In this document: positions 22,401 through 36,000 of the stretch, one piece after another
How positions within the stretch are numbered: position 1 is the stretch's first letter
Layout of the letters: the number at the start of each line of letters is the position of its first letter
Assembly: GCA_947652605.1 (NCBI GenBank)
Contig: CANTFG010000073.1
Location: forward strand, 62,001 to 126,000
Origin: Elmis aenea
Taxonomy: Eukaryota; Arthropoda; Insecta; Coleoptera; Elmidae
Reading direction: 5' to 3'
DNA: 64,000 bases
Made by a program: the position numbers and the translations under genes
Notes under the pieces: generated by a model
Seen by the model: only the letters and a program-made list of their open reading frames with translations
The model's database searches: none
Told to the model about the DNA's origin: nothing

Positions 22401-23670
22401 CCATCATCTCCTCCTTCATCTCCATCTCCTCCATCATCTCCTCTTTCATCTCCTCCTTCATCTCCTCCTTCATCTCCTCCTTCATCTCCTCCTTCATCTC
22501 CTCCTTCATCTCCTCCTTCATCTCCTCCTTCATCTCCTCCTTCATCTTCTCCTTCATCTCCTCCGTCATCTCCTCCATCATCTCCTCCTTCATCTCCATC
22601 TCCTCCTTCATCTCCTCCTTCATCTCCTCCTTCATCTCCTCCTTCATCTCCTCCTTCATCTCCTCCTTCATCTCCTCCTTCATCTCCTCCTTCATCTCCT
22701 CCTTCATCTCCTCCTTCATCTCCTCCTTCATCTCCTCCTTCATCTCCTCCTTCATCTCCTCCTTCATCTCCTCCTTCATCTCCTCCTTCATCTCCTCCTT
22801 CATCTCCTCCTTCATCTCCTCCTTCATCTCCTCCTTAATCTCCTCCTTCATCTCCTCCTTCATCTCCTTCTTCATCTCCTCCTTCATCTCCTCCTTCATC
22901 TCCTCCATCATCTCTTCCTTCATCTCCTCCTTCATCTCCTCCTTCATCTCCTGCTTCTTCTCCTGCTTTATCTCTTCCTTCATCTCCTCCTTCATCTTCT
23001 CCTTCATCTCCTCATTTATCTCTTCGTTCATCTCTCCCTTCATCTCCTGCTTCTTCTCCTGCTTTATCTCCTGCTTCATCTCCTGCTTTATCTCCTGCTT
23101 CATCTACTCCTTCATCTCCTCCTTCATCTCCTCCTTCATCTCCTCCTTCATCTCCTCCTTCATCTTCTCCTTCATCTCCTCCGTCATCTCCTCCATCATC
23201 TCCTCCTTCATCTCCATCTCCTCCTTCATCTCCTCCTTCATCTCCTCCTTCATCTCCTCCTTCATCTCCTCCTTCATCTCCTCCTTCATCTCCTCCTTCA
23301 TCTCCTCCTTCATCTCCTCCTTCATCTCCTCCTTCATCTCCTCCTTCATCTCCTCCTTCATCTCCTGCTTCATCTCCTCCTTCATCTCCTCCTTCATCTC
23401 TTCTTTCATCTCCTCCTTCATCTCCTCCTTCATCTCCTCCTTCATCTCCTCCTTCATCTCCTTCTTCATCTCCTCCTTCATCTCCTCCTTCATGTCCTCC
23501 TTCATCTCCTCCTTCATCTTCTCCTTCATCTCCTTCTTCATCTACTCCTTCATCTCCTCCTTCATCTCCTCCTTCATCTCCTCCTTCATCTCCTTCATCT
23601 CCTCCTTCGTCTTTTCCTTCTTCTTCTCCTTCATCTCCTCCTTCATCTCGACCTTCTTCTTCATCTCCTT
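19430..23670 (+). repeat. 12-bp CT-rich array (R1), 4.2 kb
   Basis: The unit ctccttcatctc is repeated with scattered substitutions (gatctcc, taatctcc, tgctcc, cttctcc). The start differs from the other arrays: the marker tgctcc(x4)-tatcctcc-ctacttc occurs three times (tatcc at 19551, 19896, 20133), so 345- and 237-bp segments form an internal 582-bp duplication. The 3' portion, from about 22,080, matches R3 and R4 closely. One forward frame is open for 1,440 codons but begins with GTG in sat322 and ends in sat160. Confidence 0.95.
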
Positions 23671-26600
23671 CTACAGCAAATGGCTTCAAACTTCGTATAC
23701 ACATTAGTTATGAGCGATTTAAGGATTATTAGCCCCTAAATACGATTTTTAATTTTTCGCGAAAAATGGGAAAAGTACAAAGGCTATAGTCTTTGCACTT
23801 TTTTCGACAAAAAAATCGATTTTCTTAAAACTACAGCAAATGGCTTTAAACTTCTTATACAAGTTAGTTATGAGCGAATTAAGGATTATTAGCCCCTAAA
23901 TATGATTTTTAATTTTTCGCGAAAAATGGGAAAAGTACAAAGGCTATAGTCTGCACTTTTTTCGACAAAAAAATCGATTTTCTTAAAACTACAGCAAATG
24001 GCTTCAAACTTCTTATACACGTTGGTTATGAGCGAATTAAGGATTATTAGCCCCTAAATACGATTTTTAATTTTTCGTGAAAAATGGGAAAAGTACAAAG
24101 GCTATAGTCTTTGCACTTTTTTCGACAAAAAAATCGATTTTTTTAAAACTATAGCAAATGGCTTCAAACTTCTTAAACACGTTAGTTACGAGCAAGTTAA
24201 GGATTATTAGCCCCTAAATACGATTTTTAATTTTTCGCGAAAAATGGGAAAAGTACAAAGGCTATAGTCTTTGCACTTTTTTCGACAAAAAAATCGATTT
24301 TCTTAAAACTACAGCAAATGGCTTTAAACTTCTTATACAAGTTAGTTATGAGCGAATTAAGGATTATTAGCCCCTAAATACGATTTTTAATTTTTCGCGA
24401 AAAATGGGAAAAGTACAAAGGCTATAGTCTGCACTTTTTTCGACAAAAAAATCGATTTTCTTAAAACTACAGCAAATGGCTTCAAACTTCTTATAAAAGT
24501 TAGTTATGAGCGAATTAAGGATTATTAGCCCCTAAATAAGATTTTTAATTTTTCGCGAAAAATGGGAAAAGTACAAAGGCAGTCTTTGCACTTTTTTCGA
24601 CAAAAAAATCGATTTTCTTAAAACTACAGCAAATGGCTTTAAACTTCGTACACACATTAGTTACGAGCGATTTAAGGATTATTAGCCCCTAAATACGATT
24701 TTTAATTTTTCGTGAAAAATGGGAAAAGTACAAAGGCTATAGTCTTTGCACTTTTTTCGACAAAAAAAATCGATTTTCTTAAAACTACAGCAAATGGCTT
24801 CAAACTTCTTATACACATTAGTTATGAGCGAATTAAGGATTATTAGCCCCTAAATACGATTTTTAATTTTTCGTGAAAAATGGGAAAAGTACAAAGGCTA
24901 TAGTCTTTGCACTTTTTTCGACAAAAAAATCGATTTTTTTAAAACTATAGCAAATGGCTTCAAACTTCTTAAACACGTTAGTTACGAGCAAGTTAAGGAT
25001 TATTAGCCCCTAAATACGATTTTTAATTTTTCGCGAAAAATGGGAAAAGTACAAAGGCTATAGTCTGCACTTTTTTCGACAAAAAAATCGATTTTCTTAA
25101 AACTACAGCAAATGGCTTCAAACTTCTTATACACGTTGGTTATGAGCGAATTAAGGATTATTAGCCCCTAAATACGATTTTTAATTTTTCGTGAAAAATG
25201 GGAAAAGTACAAAGGCTATAGTCTTTGCACTTTTTTCGACAAAAAAATCGATTTTTTTAAAACTATAGCAAATGGCTTCAAACTTCTTAAACACGTTAGT
25301 TACGAGCAAGTTAAGGATTATTAGCCCCTAAATACGATTTTTAATTTTTCGCGAAAAATGGGAAAAGTACAAAGGCTATAGTCTTTGCACTTTTTTCGAC
25401 AAAAAAATCGATTTTCTTAAAACTACAGCAAATGGCTTTAAACTTCTTATACAAGTTAGTTATGAGCGAATTAAGGATTATTAGCCCCTAAATACGATTT
25501 TTAATTTTTCGCGAAAAATGGGAAAAGTACAAAGGCTATAGTCTGCACTTTTTTCGACAAAAAAATCGATTTTCTTAAAACTACAGCAAATGGCTTCAAA
25601 CTTCTTATAAAAGTTAGTTATGAGCGAATTAAGGATTATTAGCCCCTAAATAAGATTTTTAATTTTTCGCGAAAAATGGGAAAAGTACAAAGGCAGTCTT
25701 TGCACTTTTTTCGACAAAAAAATCGATTTTCTTAAAACTACAGCAAATGGCTTTAAACTTCGTACACACATTAGTTACGAGCGATTTAAGGATTATTAGC
25801 CCCTAAATACGATTTTTAATTTTTCGTGAAAAATGGGAAAAGTACAAAGGCTTATAGTCTGCACTTTTTTCGACAAAAAAATCGATTTTTTTAAAACTAT
25901 AGCAAATGGCTTCAAACTTCTTAAACACGTTAGTTACGAGCAAGTTAAGGATTATTAGCCCCTAAATACGATTTTTAATTTTTCGTGAAAAATGGGAAAA
26001 GTACAAAGGCTATAGTCTTTGCACTTTTTTCGACAAAAAAAATCGATTTTCTTAAAACTACAGCAAATGGCTTCAAACTTCTTATACACATTAGTTATGA
26101 GCGAATTAAGGATTATTAGCCCCTAAATACGATTTTTAATTTTTCGTGAAAAATGGGAAAAGTACAAAGGCTATAGTCTTTGCACTTTTTTCGACAAAAA
26201 AATCGATTTTTTTAAAACTATAGCAAATGGCTTCAAACTTCTTAAACACGTTAGTTACGAGCAAGTTAAGGATTATTAGCCCCTAAATACGATTTTTAAT
26301 TTTTCGCGAAAAATGGGAAAAGTACAAAGGCTATAGTCTTTGCACTTTTTTCGACAAAAAAATCGATTTTCTTAAAACTACAGCAAATGGCTTTAAACTT
26401 CTTATACAAGTTAGTTATGAGCGAATTAAGGATTATTAGCCCCTAAATACGATTTTTAATTTTTCGCGAAAAATGGGAAAAGTACAAAGGCTATAGTCTT
26501 TGCACTTTTTTCGACAAAAAAATCGATTTTTTTAAAACTATAGCAAATGGCTTCAAACTTCTTAAACACGTTAGTTATGAGCAATTTAAGGATTATTAGC

Positions 26601-26704
26601 CCCTAAATACGACTTTTAATTTTTCGCGAAAAATGGGAAAAGTACAAAGGCTATATATAGTCTTTGCACTTTTTTCGACAAAAAAATCGATTTTCTTAAA
26701 ACTA
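23671..26704 (-). repeat. sat160 array (R1)
   Basis: About 19 monomers. A seven-monomer, 1,114-bp higher-order period is set by rare variants: cacgttggtt at 24018 and 25132, and ttataaaag at 24491 and 25605. Private change: ggcttatagtctgc near 25850. The final 1.5 monomers equal those at 15302-15534. Confidence 0.95.
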
Positions 26705-26768
26705 CCCTCGGACCCTCGGACCCTCGGACCCTCGGACTCTCGGACTCTCGGACTCTTGGACCCTCGGT
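26705..26768 (+). repeat. 9-bp array (R2)
   Basis: Seven units, with no difference seen from R1. The sat160 monomer just before it has the longer ggctatatatagtc centre, also found in R3 and R4 at this position. Confidence 0.9.
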
Positions 26769-26863
26769 ACAGGCACATTCTGCATTTTTAACGTTATTGC
26801 AACGGAGATTCTTGTGTCTGCACTCGACCGTCATTGCAACGGAGAATGTGTTAGTATTTTTGC
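26769..26863 (+). repeat. min36 remnant (R2)
   Basis: About 95 bp, containing only the 9-bp-proximal units up to gtgttagtatttttgccctaccgg, after which sat322 sequence continues without returning to minisatellite or module A. Confidence 0.88.
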
Positions 26864-28885
26864 CCTACCGGCGAATCGTCGTGATCGGCCCGAGGGATAC
26901 GCGATCGTTGGATCCGACTGCGAACCGCAAAAACATTTATTCGGATGTTGAAGCCCGAGCGACTTCCGTACTTTTACCGTCATTGCAACGGAGATTCATG
27001 TGCTTGCACTCGACCGTCATTGCAACGGAGAATGTGTTAGTGGTATTCATGTGTCCGCACCTACCGGCAATCCGTCGTGATCGGCCCGAGGGATACGCGA
27101 TCGTTGGATCCGACTGCGAACCGCAAAAACATTTATTCGGATGATGACGCCCGAGCGACCTCGGTATTTTAAAGGAACTTTTTCGGACGGCCGTGGATGA
27201 TTACCAAAAAGTTCTCAAATTTTGCTTCTTAGACGTAGTCGGATGCGCTATTCTTTTAGCTACATGTCGAACACCGGATAAAAATTTTCTCACCGCAATT
27301 AACGGAGTTATGAATATTTTTGTAGACCGAGATGTTTTTATCGCCGGGTCGCCGAGACGTTGTGGTATTCATGTGTCCGCACCTACCGGCGATTCGTCGT
27401 GATCGGCCCAAGGGATACGCGATCTTTGGATCCGACTGCGAACCGCAAAAACATTTATTCGGATGTTGAAGCCCGAGCGACTTCCGTACTTTTACCGTCA
27501 TTGCAACGGAGATTCATGTGCTTGCACTCGACCGTCATTGCAACGGAGAATGTGTTAGTGGTATTCATGTGTCCGCACCTACCGGCAATCCGTCGTGATT
27601 GGCCCGAGGGATACGCGATCGTTGGATCCGACTGCAAACCGCAAAAACATTTATTCGGATGATGACGCCCGAGCGACCTCGGTATTTTAAAGGAACTTTT
27701 TCGGACGGCCGTGGATGATTACCAAAGAGTTCTCAAATTTTGCTTCTTAGACGTAGTCGCATGCGCTATTCTTTTAGCTACATGTCGAACACCGGATAAA
27801 AATTTTCTCACCGCAATTAACGGAGTTATGAATATTTTTGTAGACCGAGATGTTTTTATCGCCGGGTCGCCGAGACGTTGTGGTATTCATGTGTCCGCAC
27901 CTACCGGCGATTCGTCGTGATCGCCCCGAGGGATACGCGATCGTTGGATCCGACTGCGAACCGCAAAAACATTTATTCGGATGATGACGCCCGAGCGACC
28001 TCGGTATTTTAAAGGAACTTTTTCGGACGGCCGTGGATGATTACCAAAGAGTTCTCAAATTTTGCTTCTTAGACGTAGTCGGATGCGCTATTCTTTTAGC
28101 TACATGTCGAACACCGGATAAAAATTTTCTCACCGCAATTAACGGAGTTATGAATATTTTTGTAGACCGAGATGTTTTTATCGCCGGGTCGCCGAGACGT
28201 TGTGGTATTCATGTGTCCGCACCTACCGGCGATTCGTCGTGATCGGCCCGAGGGATACGCGATCGTTGGATCCGACTGCGAACCGCAAAAACATTTATTC
28301 GGATGATGAAGCCCGAGCGACTTCCGTACTTTTACCGTCATTGCAACGGAGATTCATGTGCTTGCACTCGACCGTCATTGCAACGGAGAATGTGTTAGTG
28401 GTATTCATGTGTCCGCACCTACCGGCAATCCGTCGTGATCGGCCCGAGGGATACGCGATCGTTGGATCCGACTGCAAACCGCAAAAACATTTATTCGGAT
28501 GATGACGCCCGAGCGACCTCGGTATTTTAAAGGAACTTTTTCGGACGGCCGTGGATGATTACCAAAGAGTTCTCAAATTTTGCTTCTTAGACGTAGTCGG
28601 ATGCGCTATTCTTTTAGCTACATGTCGAACACCGGATAAAAATTTTCTCACCGCAATTAACGGAGTTATGAATATTTTTGTAGACCGAGATGTTTTTATC
28701 GCCGGGTCGCCGAGACGTTGTGGTATTCATGTGTCCGCACCTACCGGCGATTCGTCGTGATCGGCCCGAGGGATACGCGATCGTTGGATCCGACTGCGAA
28801 CCGCAAAAACATTTATTCGGATGATGACGCCCGAGCGACCTCGGTATTTTAAAGGAACTTTTTCGGACGGCCGTGGTTGATTACC
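26864..28885 (+). repeat. sat322 array (R2)
   Basis: Landmarks are at 27193, 27711, 28033 and 28551, with the CT junction at 28873 (518, 322, 518, 322). The unit at 27711 carries gtcgcatgcgc, a G-to-C variant found also at 41345 and 54572. In all three arrays it lies exactly 1,162 bp before the CT junction, so R2, R3 and R4 share ancestry across this boundary, and R1 does not. Confidence 0.92.
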
Positions 28886-31800
28886 TTCATCTCCTTCATC
28901 TCCTCCTTCATCTCCTCCATCATCTCCTCCTTCATCTCCTCCTTCATCTCCTCCTTCATCTGCTCCTTCATCTGCTCCTTCATCTGCTCCTTCATCTGCT
29001 CCTTCATATCCTCCTTCATCTACTTCATCTCCTCCTTCATCTCCTCCTTCATCTCCTCCTTCATCTCCTCCTTCATCTCCTCCTTCATCTCCTCCTTCAT
29101 CTCCTTCTTCATCTCCTCCTTCATCTCCTCCTTCATCTCCTGCTTCATCTCCTCCTTCATCTCCTCCTTCATCTCCTCCTTCGTCTCCTCCTTCATCTCC
29201 TCCTTCATCTCCTCCTTCATCTCCTCCTTCACCTCCTCCTTCATCTCCTACTTCATCTCCTCCTTCATCTCCTCCTTCATCTCCTCCTTCATGTCCTACT
29301 TCATCTCCTTTTTCATTTCCTCCTTCATCTCCTCCTTCATCTCCTCCTTCATCTCCTCCTTCATCTCCTCCTTCATCTCTCCCTTCATCTCCTCCTTCAT
29401 CTCCATCTCCTCCTTCATCTCCTCCATCTCCTTCTTCATCTCCTCCTTCATCTCCTCCTTCATCTCCTCCTTCATCTTCTCCTTCATCTCCTCCTTAATC
29501 TCCTCCTTCATCTCCTCCTTCATCTCCTCCTTCATCTTCTCCTTCATCTCCTCCGTCATCTCCTCCATCATCTCCTCCTTCATCTTCTCCTTCATCTCCT
29601 CCTTCATCTCCTCCTTCATCTCTCCCTTCATCTCCTCCTTCATCTCCTCCTTCATCTCCTCCTTCATCTCCTCCTTCATCTCCTCCTTCATCTCCTCCTT
29701 CATCTCCTCCTTAATCTCCTCCTTCATCTCCTCCTTCATCTCCTCCTTCATCTCTTCCTTCATCTCCTCCTTCATCTACTCCTTCATCTCCTCCTTCATC
29801 TCCTCCTTCATCTCCTCCTTCATCTCCTCCTTCATCTCCTCCTTCATCTCCTCCTTCATCTCCTCCTTGATCTCCTCCTTCATCTCCTCCTTGATCTCCT
29901 CCTTCATCTCCTCCTTCATCTCCTCCTTCATCTCCTCCTTCATCTCCTCCTTCATCTCCTCCTTCATCTCCTCCTTCATCTCCTCCTTCATCTCCTCCTT
30001 TATCTCCTCCTTCATCTCCTCCTTCATCTCCTCCTTCATCTCCTTCTTCATCTCCTCCTTCTTCTCCTCCTTCATCTCCTCCTTCATCTTCTCCTTCATC
30101 TCCTCCGTCATCTCCTCCATCATCTCCTCCTTCATCTCCTCCTTCATCTCCTCCTTCACCTCCTCCTTCATCTCCTACTTCATCTCCTCCTTCATCTCCT
30201 CCTTCATCTCCTCCTTCATCTCCTACTTCATCTCCTTTTTCATTTCCTCCTTCATCTCCTCCTTCATCTCCTCCTTCATCTCCTCCTTCATCTCCTCCTT
30301 CATCTCTTCCTTCATCTCCTCCTTCATCTCCATCTCCTCCTTCATCTCCTCCTTCATCTCCTCCATCTCCTTCTTCATCTCCTCCTTCATCTCCTCCTTC
30401 ATCTCCTCCTTGATCTCCTCCTTCATCTCCTCCTTCATCTCCTCCTTCATCTCCTCCTTCATCTCCTCCTTCATCTCCTCCTTCATCTCCTCCTTCATCT
30501 CCTCCTTTATCTCCTCCTTCATCTCCTCCTTCATCTCCTCCTTCATCTCCTTCTTCATCTCCTCCTTCTTCTCCTCCTTCATCTCCTCCTTCATCTTCTC
30601 CTTCATCTCCTCCGTCATCTCCTCCATCATCTCCTCCTTCATCTCCATCTCCTCCATCATCTCCTCTTTCATCTCCTCCTTCATCTCCTCCTTCATCTCC
30701 TCCTTCATCTCCTCCTTCATCTCCTCCTTCATCTCCTCCTTCATCTCCTCCTTCATCTCCTCCTTCATCTTCTCCTTTATCTCCTCCTTCATCTCCTCCT
30801 TCATCTCCTCCTTCATCTCCTCATTCACCTCCTCCTTCATCTCCTCCTTCATCTCCTCCTTCATCTCCTCCTTCATCTCCTCCTTCATCTCCTCCTTCAT
30901 CTCCTCCTTCATCTCCTCCTTCATCTCCTCCTTCATCTCCTCCTTCATCTCCTCCTTCATCTCCTCCTTCATCTCCTCCTTCATCTCCTCCTAAATCTCC
31001 TCCTTCATCTCCTCCTTCATCTCCTCCTTCATCTCCTCCTTCATCTCCTCCTTCATCTCCTCCTTCATCTCCTCCTTCATCTCCTCCTTCATCTCCTTCT
31101 TCATCTCCTCCTTCATCTCCAACTTCATCTCCTCCTTCATCTCCTCCTTTATCTCCTCCTTCATCTCCTCCTTCATCTCCTCCTTCATCTTCTCCTTCAT
31201 CTCCTCCGTCATCTCCTCCATCATCTCCTCCTTCATCTTCTCCTTCATCTCCTCCTTCATCTCCTCCTTCATCTCTCCCTTCATCTCCTCCTTCATCTCC
31301 TCCTTCATCTCCTCCTTCATCTTTTCCTTCATCTCCTCCTTCATCTCCTCCTTCATCTCCTCCTTCATCTCCTCCTTCATCTCCTCCTTCATCTCCTCCT
31401 TCATCTCCTCCTTCATCTCCTCCTTCATCTCCTCCTTCATCTCCTCCTTCATCTCCTTCTTCATCTCCTCCTTCTTCTCCTCCTTCATCTCCTCCTTCAT
31501 CTTCTCCTTCATCTCCTCCGTCATCTCCTCCATCATCTCCTCCTTCATCTCCATCTCCTCCATCATCTCCTCTTTCATCTCCTCCTTCATCTCCTCCTTC
31601 ATCTCCTCCTTCATCTCTTCCTTCATCTCCTCCTTCATCTCCTCCTTCATCTCCTCCTTCATCTTCTCCTTCATCTCCTCCGTCATCTCCTCCATCATCT
31701 CCTCCTTCATCTCCATCTCCTCCTTCATCTCCTCCTTCATCTCCTCCTTCATCTCCTCCTTCATCTCCTCCTTCATCTCCTCCTTCATCTCCTCCTTCAT

Positions 31801-33027
31801 CTCCTCCTTCATCTCCTCCTTCATCTCCTCCTTCATCTCCTCCTTCATCTCCTCCTTCATCTCCTCCTTCATCTCCTCCTTCATCTCCTCCTTCATCTCC
31901 TCCTTCATCTCCTCCTTCATCTCCTCCTTCATCTCCTCCTTCATCTCCTCCTTCATCTCCTCCTTAATCTCCTCCTTCATCTCCTCCTTAATCTCCTCCT
32001 TCATCTCCTCCTTCATCTCTTCCTTCATCTCTTCCTTCATCTCCTCCTTCATCTCCTGCTTCTTCTCCTGCTTTATCTCCTGCTTCATCTCCTGCTTCAT
32101 CTCCTGCTTCATCTCCTCCTTCATCTCCTCCTTCATCTCCTCCTTCATCTCCTCCTTCATCTCCTCCTTTATCTCTTCCTTCATCTCCTCCTTCATCTCC
32201 TCCTTCATCTTTTCCTTCATCTCCTCCGTCATCTCCTCCATCATCTCCTCCTTCATCTCCATTTCCTCCTTCATCTCCTCCTTCATCTCCTCCTTGATCT
32301 CCTCCTTCATCTCCTCCTTCATCTCCTCCTTCATCTCCTCCTTCATCTCCTCCTTCATCTCCTCCTTCATCTCCTTCATCTCCTCCTTCATCTCCTCCTT
32401 CATCTCCTCCTTCATCTCCCTTATCTCCTCCTTCTTCTCCTCCTTCATCTCCTCCTTTATCTCCTCCTTCATCTCCTCCATCTCCTCCATCTCCTCCTTG
32501 ATCTCCTCCTTCATCTCCTCCTTCATCTCTTCCTTCATCTCCTCCTTGATCATCTCCTTCATCTCCTCCTTCATCTCCTCCTTCATCTCCTCCTTCATCT
32601 CCTCCTTCATCTCCTCCTTCATCTTCTCCTTCATCTCCTCCTTTATCTCTTCGTTCATCTCTCCCTTCATCTCCTGCTTCTTCTCCTGCTTTATCTCCTG
32701 CTTCATCTCCTGCTTTATCTCCTGCTTCATCTACTCCTTCATCTCCTCCTTCATCTCCTCCTTCATCTCCTCCTTCATCTCCTCCCTTATCTCCTCCTTT
32801 ATCTCCTCCTTCATCTCCTCCTTCATCTCCTCCTTCATCTCCTCCTTCATGTCCTCCTTCATCTCCTCCTTCATCTTCTCCTTCATCTCCTTCTTCATCT
32901 ACTCCTTCATCTCCTCCTTCATCTCCTCCTTCATCTCCTCCTTCATCTCCTTCATCTCCTCCTTCGTCTTTTCCTTCTTCTTCTCCTTCATCTCCTCCTT
33001 CATCTCGACCTTCTTCTTCATCTCCTT
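28886..33027 (+). repeat. 12-bp CT-rich array (R2), 4.1 kb
   Basis: The 5' half follows R3 and R4, including a ctaaatctcc unit near 30990 that interrupts one of the open frames. The 3' end is shorter by about 1.1 kb: the interval that in R3 carries the second set of tgcttcttctcctgcttt units is missing. A private catgtcctactt unit lies near 29291, and ctcccttatctcc near 32418. Confidence 0.95.
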
Positions 33028-36000
33028 CTACAGCAAATGGCTTCAAACTTCGTATACACATTAGTTATGAGCGATTTAAGGATTATTAGCCCCTAAATAC
33101 GATTTTTAATTTTTCGCGAAAAATGGGAAAAGTACAAAGGCTATAGTCTTTGCACTTTTTTCGACAAAAAAATCGATTTTCTTAAAACTACAGCAAATGG
33201 CTTTAAACTTCTTATACAAGTTAGTTATGAGCGAATTAAGGATTATTAGCCCCTAAATATGATTTTTAATTTTTCGCGAAAAATGGGAAAAGTACAAAGG
33301 CTATAGTCTGCACTTTTTTCGACAAAAAAATCGATTTTCTTAAAACTACAGCAAATGGCTTCAAACTTCTTATACACGTTGGTTATGAGCGAATTAAGGA
33401 TTATTAGCCCCTAAATACGATTTTTAATTTTTCGTGAAAAATGGGAAAAGTACAAAGGCTATAGTCTTTGCACTTTTTTCGACAAAAAAATCGATTTTTT
33501 TAAAACTATAGCAAATGGCTTCAAACTTCTTAAACACGTTAGTTACGAGCAAGTTAAGGATTATTAGCCCCTAAATACGATTTTTAATTTTTCGCGAAAA
33601 ATGGGAAAAGTACAAAGGCTATAGTCTTTGCACTTTTTTCGACAAAAAAATCGATTTTCTTAAAACTACAGCAAATGGCTTTAAACTTCTTATACAAGTT
33701 AGTTATGAGCGAATTAAGGATTATTAGCCCCTAAATACGATTTTTAATTTTTCGCGAAAAATGGGAAAAGTACAAAGGCTATAGTCTGCACTTTTTTCGA
33801 CAAAAAAATCGATTTTCTTAAAACTACAGCAAATGGCTTCAAACTTCTTATAAAAGTTAGTTATGAGCGAATTAAGGATTATTAGCCCCTAAATAAGATT
33901 TTTAATTTTTCGCGAAAAATGGGAAAAGTACAAAGGCAGTCTTTGCACTTTTTTCGACAAAAAAATCGATTTTCTTAAAACTACAGCAAATGGCTTTAAA
34001 CTTCGTACACACATTAGTTACGAGCGATTTAAGGATTATTAGCCCCTAAATACGATTTTTAATTTTTCGTGAAAAATGGGAAAAGTACAAAGGCTATAGT
34101 CTTTGCACTTTTTTCGACAAAAAAAATCGATTTTCTTAAAACTACAGCAAATGGCTTCAAACTTCTTATACACATTAGTTATGAGCGAATTAAGGATTAT
34201 TAGCCCCTAAATACGATTTTTAATTTTTCGTGAAAAATGGGAAAAGTACAAAGGCTATAGTCTTTGCACTTTTTTCGACAAAAAAATCGATTTTTTTAAA
34301 ACTATAGCAAATGGCTTCAAACTTCTTAAACACGTTAGTTACGAGCAAGTTAAGGATTATTAGCCCCTAAATACGATTTTTAATTTTTCGCGAAAAATGG
34401 GAAAAGTACAAAGGCTATAGTCTGCACTTTTTTCGACAAAAAAATCGATTTTCTTAAAACTACAGCAAATGGCTTCAAACTTCTTATACACGTTGGTTAT
34501 GAGCGAATTAAGGATTATTAGCCCCTAAATACGATTTTTAATTTTTCGTGAAAAATGGGAAAAGTACAAAGGCTATAGTCTTTGCACTTTTTTCGACAAA
34601 AAAATCGATTTTTTTAAAACTATAGCAAATGGCTTCAAACTTCTTAAACACGTTAGTTACGAGCAAGTTAAGGATTATTAGCCCCTAAATACGATTTTTA
34701 ATTTTTCGCGAAAAATGGGAAAAGTACAAAGGCTATAGTCTTTGCACTTTTTTCGACAAAAAAATCGATTTTCTTAAAACTACAGCAAATGGCTTTAAAC
34801 TTCTTATACAAGTTAGTTATGAGCGAATTAAGGATTATTAGCCCCTAAATACGATTTTTAATTTTTCGCGAAAAATGGGAAAAGTACAAAGGCTATAGTC
34901 TGCACTTTTTTCGACAAAAAAATCGATTTTCTTAAAACTACAGCAAATGGCTTCAAACTTCTTATAAAAGTTAGTTATGAGCGAATTAAGGATTATTAGC
35001 CCCTAAATAAGATTTTTAATTTTTCGCGAAAAATGGGAAAAGTACAAAGGCAGTCTTTGCACTTTTTTCGACAAAAAAATCGATTTTCTTAAAACTACAG
35101 CAAATGGCTTTAAACTTCGTACACACATTAGTTACGAGCGATTTAAGGATTATTAGCCCCTAAATACGATTTTTAATTTTTCGTGAAAAATGGGAAAAGT
35201 ACAAAGGCTATAGTCTACACTTTTTTCGACAAAAAAATCGATTTTTTTAAAACTATAGCAAATGGCTTCAAACTTCTTAAACACGTTAGTTACGAGCAAG
35301 TTAAGGATTATTAGCCCCTAAATACGATTTTTAATTTTTCGTGAAAAATGGGAAAAGTACAAAGGCTATAGTCTTTGCACTTTTTTCGACAAAAAAAATC
35401 GATTTTCTTAAAACTACAGCAAATGGCTTCAAACTTCTTATACACATTAGTTATGAGCGAATTAAGGATTATTAGCCCCTAAATACGATTTTTAATTTTT
35501 CGTGAAAAATGGGAAAAGTACAAAGGCTATAGTCTTTGCACTTTTTTCGACAAAAAAATCGATTTTTTTAAAACTATAGCAAATGGCTTCAAACTTCTTA
35601 AACACGTTAGTTACGAGCAAGTTAAGGATTATTAGCCCCTAAATACGATTTTTAATTTTTCGCGAAAAATGGGAAAAGTACAAAGGCTATAGTCTTTGCA
35701 CTTTTTTCGACAAAAAAATCGATTTTCTTAAAACTACAGCAAATGGCTTTAAACTTCTTATACAAGTTAGTTATGAGCGAATTAAGGATTATTAGCCCCT
35801 AAATACGATTTTTAATTTTTCGCGAAAAATGGGAAAAGTACAAAGGCTATAGTCTTTGCACTTTTTTCGACAAAAAAATCGATTTTTTTAAAACTATAGC
35901 AAATGGCTTCAAACTTCTTAAACACGTTAGTTATGAGCAATTTAAGGATTATTAGCCCCTAAATACGACTTTTAATTTTTCGCGAAAAATGGGAAAAGTA

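Larger units (their letters stand above)
15535..26704 (+). repeat. HOR unit R1 (11.2 kb)
   Basis: A complete composite unit: 9-bp, long min36, module A, div354, sat322, CT array, sat160. It is the reference order for this window. Every inter-module junction matches those of R3 and R4, which means the whole composite was amplified as one unit and did not assemble repeatedly. Confidence 0.9.

Noticed and set aside
30991..32730. Lys/Glu/Met-rich frames on the minus strand of the CT arrays, resembling charged helices
   Set aside because: They restart after every variant unit that creates TAG, as expected when AAG and GAG codons can mutate to stops. There is no conserved start or end and no non-repetitive domain.
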